24,795 nt of DNA from Anaeromyces robustus (Eukaryota > Neocallimastigomycota > Neocallimastigomycetes > Neocallimastigales > Neocallimastigaceae), in contig MCFG01000155.1 of assembly GCA_002104895.1 (NCBI GenBank), forward strand, positions 117,501-142,295. Direction: 5' to 3'. The position numbers and the translations under genes were made by a program. The stretch's first letter is position 1. The number at the start of each line of letters is the position of its first letter. Positions 11,958 through 24,795 of this stretch are shown one piece after another. The notes beneath the pieces are model-generated. The model did no database searches. It was not told the DNA's origin and saw only the letters and a list, made by a program, of their open reading frames with translations.

Positions 11958-12477
11958 TTTTTTTTTTTTTTTTTTTTTTTTGCTATGACCGGGGTATGCT
12001 TCTTTGACCTTCCCTAATGTGAAGCAGTAAGCCCACTCCCTAATAATTAGGTGGTAGTGTGTCCCTCATGGACTGCCATACTGAAAGTCAGCTTCGGCTT
12101 TCCCAATCATGTACAATAATTGCTGAATTTATATCCGCAAGCCACACATTCTCGGTGCCCGACAAACCTCAAACAAGGCTGATGAAAAGCCCAATGGTCA
12201 CGTGATTCTAATTCACTTGGTTATTCTACGTTATTGATTGGTACAGGTTGGATTTTCTCAAAGAAACAATATTAAAGACTATAAGTGTCAGGCAGTACAA
12301 TAAATTATTAAATTAAGAAGTTTGGTATAATTAAGGAAGGACAATACTTAACCTGGCGGTCGAACAAGTCCTGATGAAAAACCCACATAGAGGAAACATC
12401 AGACCCGCGGGGTCGAACCAGAGACCTTATGTATGCTAAGACAACGCCTTAACAACCAGGATAAAAACTGGTTTGAC
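11958..12477 (-). mobile_element. tRNA-headed SINE with poly(A) tail
   Basis: A 520-bp non-coding element, about 45% GC in a sampled line, stands out sharply from AT-only surroundings. On the minus strand it begins GTCAAACCAG at 12477. It carries a tRNA-like head with a weak RNA polymerase III A box TGGTTGTTAAGG (12458-12447), an alanine-tRNA-like anticodon-loop string CTTAGCAT (12440-12433) and a good B box GGTTCGACC (12419-12411). The A-to-B spacing of 27 bases suits an internal Pol III promoter. A unique body of about 430 bases follows, then an A24 tail (T24 at 11958-11981 on plus). Exact 11-bp target-site duplications flank it, so it is full length and inserted by a LINE-type reverse transcriptase supplied in trans. 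The acceptor stem does not fold, so this is not a working tRNA gene. I do not recognise the family. The long tail and perfect duplications suggest a fairly recent insertion. Confidence 0.88.
12169..12385 (-). repeat. Internal repeated module within the SINE
   Basis: On the plus strand TCAAACAAGGCTGATGAAAA (12169-12188, continuing GCCCA) resembles TCGAACAAGTCCTGATGAAA (12360-12379, continuing AACCCA). Read on the minus strand, the 12360-12385 copy includes a second B-box-like string GTTCGACC (12365-12358). The SINE therefore seems to contain a duplicated segment of about 25 bases about 190 bases apart, which may reflect a composite origin from related monomers. Confidence 0.6.
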
Positions 12478-12488
12478 ATTTATGGAGA
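12478..12488. repeat. Target-site duplication, right copy of SINE
   Basis: ATTTATGGAGA, an exact match to 11947-11957. It marks the 5' end of the minus-strand SINE. Confidence 0.9.
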
Positions 12489-12889
12489 CAATAATTTATT
12501 ATATTCTTTTTTTATTATACAAAAAGTTTACTAAAAGCATTTAAAGGATTAGATTATCAATAATAATAAGGATTAGGATTAATAAATAATTAAATAATTA
12601 TTATTCAAAAATTAAAAAAAAAAAAAAAAAAAGACTGACTTTTGACTTTTGCTTATAGATAATAAATAAATGTTATTTTATTAATATTAATACTCTTTTT
12701 TTTATTTATTTATATATAAAATATCTAAAATTTTTATTATTATTTATTAAATATAAATAATAAAAATTTAATTAAATAAATTATTAATTATATATATTTA
12801 CAGTATTATATATACAAATCTACAATTAATGTGTATTGTGTATACTAAAAACAAAAAAAAAAAAAAAAAATTAAAATATTAATGTATAT

Positions 12890-12925
12890 TTTACGTTGCT
12901 GCCAGAACCGATGTATTTTCGTAAA
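12890..12925. other. Isolated GC-richer island with terminal inverted hexamer
   Basis: A block containing GTTGCTGCCAGAACCGATG is bounded by the inverted pair TTTACG (12890-12895) and CGTAAA (12920-12925). It could be a short hairpin or the remains of an older insertion; nothing identifies it. Confidence 0.35.
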
Positions 12926-13225
12926 TTAATAATCATAATCAATAATATAATGTTTAGAATTTCTGAAAAATTTATATGTAGAATATATTAGACAAAGTAG
13001 TGGGAATGATTATCATATTTTACTTTGATTATATGTATTTATTAATGGTATATCTATATATATAAATTTATGAATTTTATTTAAAATTTATCATTATCTT
13101 AATAACAGTTTTTTTTTTTTTTTTTCGTTATTATTTTATAATTCAAATATATATATTTTTAAATTAAATAGAAATCTAAGTATATAATAATAATAAATAA
13201 ATGATTAATTAAAATAATATATAAA

Positions 13226-13297
<72 letters not shown>

Positions 13298-13330
13298 ATT
13301 AATAAATAAATAAATAAATTAATAAATAAA
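13226..13330. repeat. (AAAT)n microsatellite
   Basis: An AAAT/TAAA array of about 105 bases with two AATTAAT interruptions near its right end. Confidence 0.9.
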
Positions 13331-13731
13331 AAAAATAAAACTTAAAAATTATACATTTAAGTTAAAAAATTTTTTAGTTCAATTATAGGTTTATAAAAAT
13401 TTTTTTTTGAAATACTAATGGCTAATATAACCGAACAAAAAGTGCCCTAAAGCATAGTTCTATTTAAGAGTTTATATCAAATTAAGTTTTTTTTTTTTTT
13501 TGTTTTTAAATTTGAATATATTATTAATTTGTAAATGTTATTTATTAATTTGTAAGTTATAATAATAATATAAGTTATACTGTTTTTTATAATATTAGTT
13601 AAAATTGTAATTGTGATTTAAATCATTTTCCATTTACATTAAAATTTTAAAAAATAAGTAATAAACATATAATCATATAATATAAAAAAAAGTTAAAAAA
13701 AAAAAAAAAAAAAAAAGAGAAGTATATTTAT

Positions 13732-13771
13732 ATGTGGTTTATTTTTATTTTATTTATATGAAATGATATGA
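13732..13771 (+). promoter_or_regulatory. Three short uORFs abutting the ankyrin start codon
   Basis: Three upstream ATGs lie in the 36 bases before the ankyrin start. The first opens a nine-codon frame (13732-13761). The second is ATG AAA TGA (13758-13766). The third is ATG ATA TGA (13763-13771), whose stop overlaps the main ATG (13768) as ATGA. The string ATGAAATGATATGAGT thus holds two two-codon uORFs and the real start in three frames. If transcription starts upstream, ribosomes must leak past or reinitiate, which would lower or condition output. The transcript start is unknown. Confidence 0.5.
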
Positions 13772-16626
13772 GTACTATTGTTGACATTGAGAATATTAGA
13801 GATAATGTAATAGAGTTTATTAAAAATAATAATATAACAGATTTAAAATTATATATTGATATTTATAATATTAATTTAAAGGAAATAAATTCTGAAGAGT
13901 TTGACATATTAATTTATGCTATTGAAAATGAAGTTTCACTGGAAATAATTCATTATCTTATTATTAAATGTCAATATAATAATTTAAATTATTCCTTTTA
14001 TTGTGATAAAGGTTATAGAAAATACAGTTTTTTGGAGGTAGGTCAAGACATATGCTATAGAGGTTATAAAGTACCTTTATTTTCAGCTATTGCTAAAAAA
14101 AGATTTCGTATTGCCAACCTTTTAATAAAATATAAAGCAGATATCAATTATCGATTAGATATTTTATGTTGGGAAGATATTCATATAATTCATTATTTAT
14201 ATCATATTCATAGGTCATTTTTTGATAATGATATTTTAATATATATCCTCATTCAAGGATTCAATATAAAAAACTTAACTACTAGTTTAATGACTTATTT
14301 AAATAATACTTGTTTAAATGGTTTAACTATTATTTTTAAATATTGTATTTTTGATATTTCTTTTATTCTAAAAATGCTTAATTTTTATAAAAATAAAACT
14401 ATACTTTCATGTCAACAATTACAAGAAATTATCAAAAAAGAAAAATATAAAATAAAAATTGATAAATCATGTTATAATGAAGTATTATACCCAAAAAGGA
14501 ATTATGATATTCTTAAATTATTTTTTGATCATGATAATTATGATAACCATTGTAGTTGTTTAAGTTCTTGTGAATGCTACGAATTATTACAAGAGTCGAT
14601 ATATTATAATAATTATAATTTGGTTCAAAGTATATTAAATTTTGTTATTTTTAATGGAAAGAATAATTTGGAATTTTTTTTAATTGATGTATCAAAAGGT
14701 GAAAACAAGGAAATTATAAAAATAATTGAAGATTTACTTATTCAGTGTATTGAAGTTGGTAATTTTAATATTTTACAATTAGTATTGGAAACATTTCTTT
14801 TAAATTTTGTTTTAAGAGTAAGGTTTATTGATTTTTTTAAAAATATTCATATTGAAAAATTATTACTAGAAGCTGGGAAAGAAAATAGAAATGATCCAAA
14901 AATATTAAATTTACTTTTACAATTATTATTTGTTATATCATTAATAGTAAAAGAAAATAGGTTAGTAGGGAATAGTAATGAATCATTACAATCCATTAAG
15001 ACACGGTTTTCTAATAAATATATATATCAAACATCTTTTAAGGATATTGAAAATTTAGCATATTATTTAATCATCATGAAGTATGATACTTCATATTTAA
15101 ATTTAGTACTAAATACTCTTATTAAATTAAATTATATAGATGAATTAAAATATTTGGTTAATGAGTGTAATGAATTTAAATCAAGGATTAATTTTAATAC
15201 TATGGATATGAATGATGATTGCCCATTAATGGTAGCTTTTTATAAAGATAATATAGAAATATTTCAATATTTATTAGAAAATGGTGGTGATTATAATTTA
15301 AAACTTAAAAAAAAGGAATTTTGTCATCATGATCGTTATATAGCTTATATTAATAATGATGAAGAAAAAGACGTAGAAGAAGAAAATGAAGATGAGGATA
15401 ATTATAATGAGGAAGAAGAAACAAAATCAATATTTTCACTTGCTTTACAATTAAAAAAATATAGAATAATAAGATGTTTACTTAAATATCCTATTCAAAT
15501 AGATGAAAATGAATTTTATAGTAATCAAAATAAAAATTATAATAATTATTCATTACCTATTATTCATTCAATTTTTAATAATAATATAGATGAGATTAAG
15601 TCATATATTAATGATAAAAATTATGATAGTGATGATGATAATCATCATCATCATCATTATCATAATTATAATAATTTCTTAAATAAAGAATGGGGTATAA
15701 CTCCATTAGTTGCTGCTTATCTTTTAAATAAGAAAGATATATTTAATATTTTAATAGATTATTATGATATAAATGAACTTGATAATTATGGATATAATAT
15801 TCTTCATTATTCTATTTTAAAAGAGGATATTACTGTTATTAATGATTTAATATCTCGAGGAGCTAATATTAATTTTTATGATAATAGTAATGGACATGGT
15901 CATTGTACATTAGATATAGTTATTCATATTAAAAACCAAATGTTTTTTTCTATTTTAATTCAACAGGAAAATATTTTATTAAATATACCAAATGAACAAG
16001 GAGATACACCGTTAATAACTCTTCTTAAGTATCATTGGAATTTAGATTATAATCTAGAAGAAGTAATGGATTGGTTAAAGATTCTTATTGAAAAAGATGT
16101 AGATGTTAATTTAATAGATAAAAATGGATATTCCCCATTAGCTTATGCTATTCAAACCAATTTTTTATCTTTAGTAAAATTATTAATTGATAATGGATCC
16201 AATATTAATTATAAAATCAAAATTCATAGTAATGACTATAAAGATGATAGAGAACAATCAATTTTATATTTTACTATAAAATTGGGGTATAAAGATTTAA
16301 TTAAATATTTAATTGAATGTAACGCTTCCATTGATTTAACTAATGATGATGAAATTTTTTATTTAATTTGCTTTACTAAATGGAGTGATACGGAATTGTT
16401 TGAATATTTTATAAAGTATAATTTCAATTCTCTTACTTTTAAATTTTTAGAGAAAATTATATATTGGAATCGATTAGATTTATTAAAAATTATAGTAGAA
16501 AAATATCATTTAGATATTAATATGATGAAAGATTCTCAAGGTCAAACTCTTTTAACTTGTGCAATAAAATATAATAAAAAACAGATTTCTAATTATTTAA
16601 TTAAAAATGATATTGAAAATTATTGA
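13768..16626 (+). CDS. Ankyrin-repeat protein, 952 residues, single exon
   Basis: Large intracellular ankyrin-repeat protein of unknown partner. Ankyrin units pair helices bearing a TPL...A..N...I..LL core. Clear or near units lie at about 100-128 (VPLFSAIAKKRFRIANLLIK), 484-513, 643-673 (GITPLVAAYLLNKKDIFNIL), 674-704, 745-784, 786-817 (GYSPLAYAIQTNFLSLVKLL), 829-857 and 924-950. The middle (about 130-480) is helical but has strayed from the consensus. The N-terminal about 60 residues (VIEFIKNNNITDLKLYI, EFDILIYAIEN) resemble the leader of many anaerobic-fungus ankyrin paralogues as I recall them. Two low-complexity inserts interrupt the solenoid: an acidic run at 530-551 and an Asp/His run at 620-636 with HHHHH. 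No signal peptide, transmembrane segment or enzymatic domain is seen. Ankyrin arrays usually mediate protein binding. The start gives the natural leader; the nearer upstream ATGs are out of frame. It lies 503 bases before the RRN7-like gene on the same strand. Confidence 0.88.
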   Translation: MSTIVDIENIRDNVIEFIKNNNITDLKLYIDIYNINLKEINSEEFDILIYAIENEVSLEIIHYLIIKCQYNNLNYSFYCDKGYRKYSFLEVGQDICYRGYKVPLFSAIAKKRFRIANLLIKYKADINYRLDILCWEDIHIIHYLYHIHRSFFDNDILIYILIQGFNIKNLTTSLMTYLNNTCLNGLTIIFKYCIFDISFILKMLNFYKNKTILSCQQLQEIIKKEKYKIKIDKSCYNEVLYPKRNYDILKLFFDHDNYDNHCSCLSSCECYELLQESIYYNNYNLVQSILNFVIFNGKNNLEFFLIDVSKGENKEIIKIIEDLLIQCIEVGNFNILQLVLETFLLNFVLRVRFIDFFKNIHIEKLLLEAGKENRNDPKILNLLLQLLFVISLIVKENRLVGNSNESLQSIKTRFSNKYIYQTSFKDIENLAYYLIIMKYDTSYLNLVLNTLIKLNYIDELKYLVNECNEFKSRINFNTMDMNDDCPLMVAFYKDNIEIFQYLLENGGDYNLKLKKKEFCHHDRYIAYINNDEEKDVEEENEDEDNYNEEEETKSIFSLALQLKKYRIIRCLLKYPIQIDENEFYSNQNKNYNNYSLPIIHSIFNNNIDEIKSYINDKNYDSDDDNHHHHHYHNYNNFLNKEWGITPLVAAYLLNKKDIFNILIDYYDINELDNYGYNILHYSILKEDITVINDLISRGANINFYDNSNGHGHCTLDIVIHIKNQMFFSILIQQENILLNIPNEQGDTPLITLLKYHWNLDYNLEEVMDWLKILIEKDVDVNLIDKNGYSPLAYAIQTNFLSLVKLLIDNGSNINYKIKIHSNDYKDDREQSILYFTIKLGYKDLIKYLIECNASIDLTNDDEIFYLICFTKWSDTELFEYFIKYNFNSLTFKFLEKIIYWNRLDLLKIIVEKYHLDINMMKDSQGQTLLTCAIKYNKKQISNYLIKNDIENY

Positions 16627-17129
16627 AATTTAAAGATATATATAATAAATTAAATAGTATTAATAGTAATAAGAATGTCAAATTTAGGTGGTGTATAAAT
16701 GTATTAATATAATTATTTGAATGTAATCATAGAATTTTTCTTTTTTCTTTTCTTTTAATAAAAAAAGTTAATATATATAAATAAAAATTTAATTAATTAG
16801 ATTATATATAATTTAATTAATTATTAATTTAGATTAATTATCAAAAAATATTTATATATACAAGTTTCTTATATATATGTTAAAAATTTATTTGTGTAAT
16901 GTTTTGAATATCCATAAATAATTTATTATTATATTTTCCATATATTATTAATTTAAATGAAAATATATGTATTTTCTATTCTCAATTTTGATTTTACATA
17001 TATTTAATATTTTTTTTTTTTTATTATTATATTATTTTTTTCTTTAATGATATTTTGAAGTATTAAATTAGAAAAGTGTTATATAAAAGTAATAATATAA
17101 TTAAAAAAAAAAAAAACAAACCAATTTAA
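16627..17129. other. Spacer between the ankyrin and RRN7-like genes
   Basis: A 503-base A/T-rich spacer with no open frame of note. It should contain the 3' end of the ankyrin transcript and the promoter and 5' leader of the next gene. A T/C-rich tract at about 16738-16756 precedes an AATAAA, and an A-run (17103-17116) sits just before the RRN7-like start codon. Confidence 0.6.
16757..16762 (+). promoter_or_regulatory. Possible polyadenylation hexamer of the ankyrin gene
   Basis: AATAAA lies about 130 bases past the ankyrin stop, just after a T/C-rich tract. The hexamer is common by chance at this composition. Confidence 0.3.

Positions 17130-24795
<7,666 letters not shown>

Larger units (their letters stand above)
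12489..13731. other. AT-rich spacer upstream of the ankyrin gene
   Basis: No gene is seen. It holds poly(A) runs (about 12610-12631 and 12852-12870), a small GC-richer island at 12890-12925 and a TAAA/AAAT microsatellite at 13226-13330. An A-rich tract (about 13689-13716) directly precedes the start region of the ankyrin gene, as also happens before the RRN7-like gene; such tracts are common in 5' flanks of very AT-rich eukaryotes. Confidence 0.65.

Noticed and set aside
12411-12477. Functional tRNA gene on the minus strand
   Set aside because: The B box and anticodon-loop string are present, but the acceptor stem does not pair and the T stem is mismatched. The element has a poly(A) tail and target-site duplications, so it is a SINE head.

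Overview
The window looks like a nuclear contig from an extremely AT-rich fungus, most probably an anaerobic gut fungus (Neocallimastigomycota). Sampled 60-base lines are about 5% GC between genes, about 15% in the ankyrin gene and about 37% in the HSP70 gene. The HSP70 is a cytosolic fungal-type protein. The 952-residue ankyrin protein opens with an N-terminal module of a kind I associate with the large ankyrin families of these fungi. The third gene is an intron-rich fungal RRN7/TAF1B homologue. A dictyostelid, which has similar base composition and asparagine runs, is the main alternative; the placement is inference.

Layout. 1-5869: no supportable gene, only A/T-rich DNA with microsatellites and a few weak repeats. 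5870-7822 (minus): intact, intronless cytosolic HSP70. 7823-13767: a second gene-poor stretch, broken by a compact SINE at 11958-12477 with an A24 tail on the minus strand and perfect 11-bp target-site duplications; it is about 45% GC in a sampled line. 13768-16626 (plus): single-exon ankyrin-repeat protein. 16627-17129: short spacer. 17130 to beyond 24795 (plus): a split gene for an RRN7/TAF1B-type RNA polymerase I initiation factor. I resolved eleven exons and ten GT-AG introns that keep one reading frame; the last exon is still open at the window edge.

The most unusual object is that last gene. After an ordinary zinc ribbon and TFIIB-like core (about 400 residues) it runs on for more than 1,500 residues of Asn/Asp-rich sequence carrying an AT-hook, several in-frame minisatellites, a run of 32 Asn encoded only by AAT, and a terminal 84-bp repeat built from 33- and 51-bp blocks. 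The three protein genes show no operon-like relation: HSP70 is a housekeeping chaperone, the RRN7/TAF1B factor should recruit RNA polymerase I to rDNA, and the ankyrin protein is of unknown role. No CRISPR array, bacterial element, intact tRNA or rRNA gene, or virus-derived element was seen.
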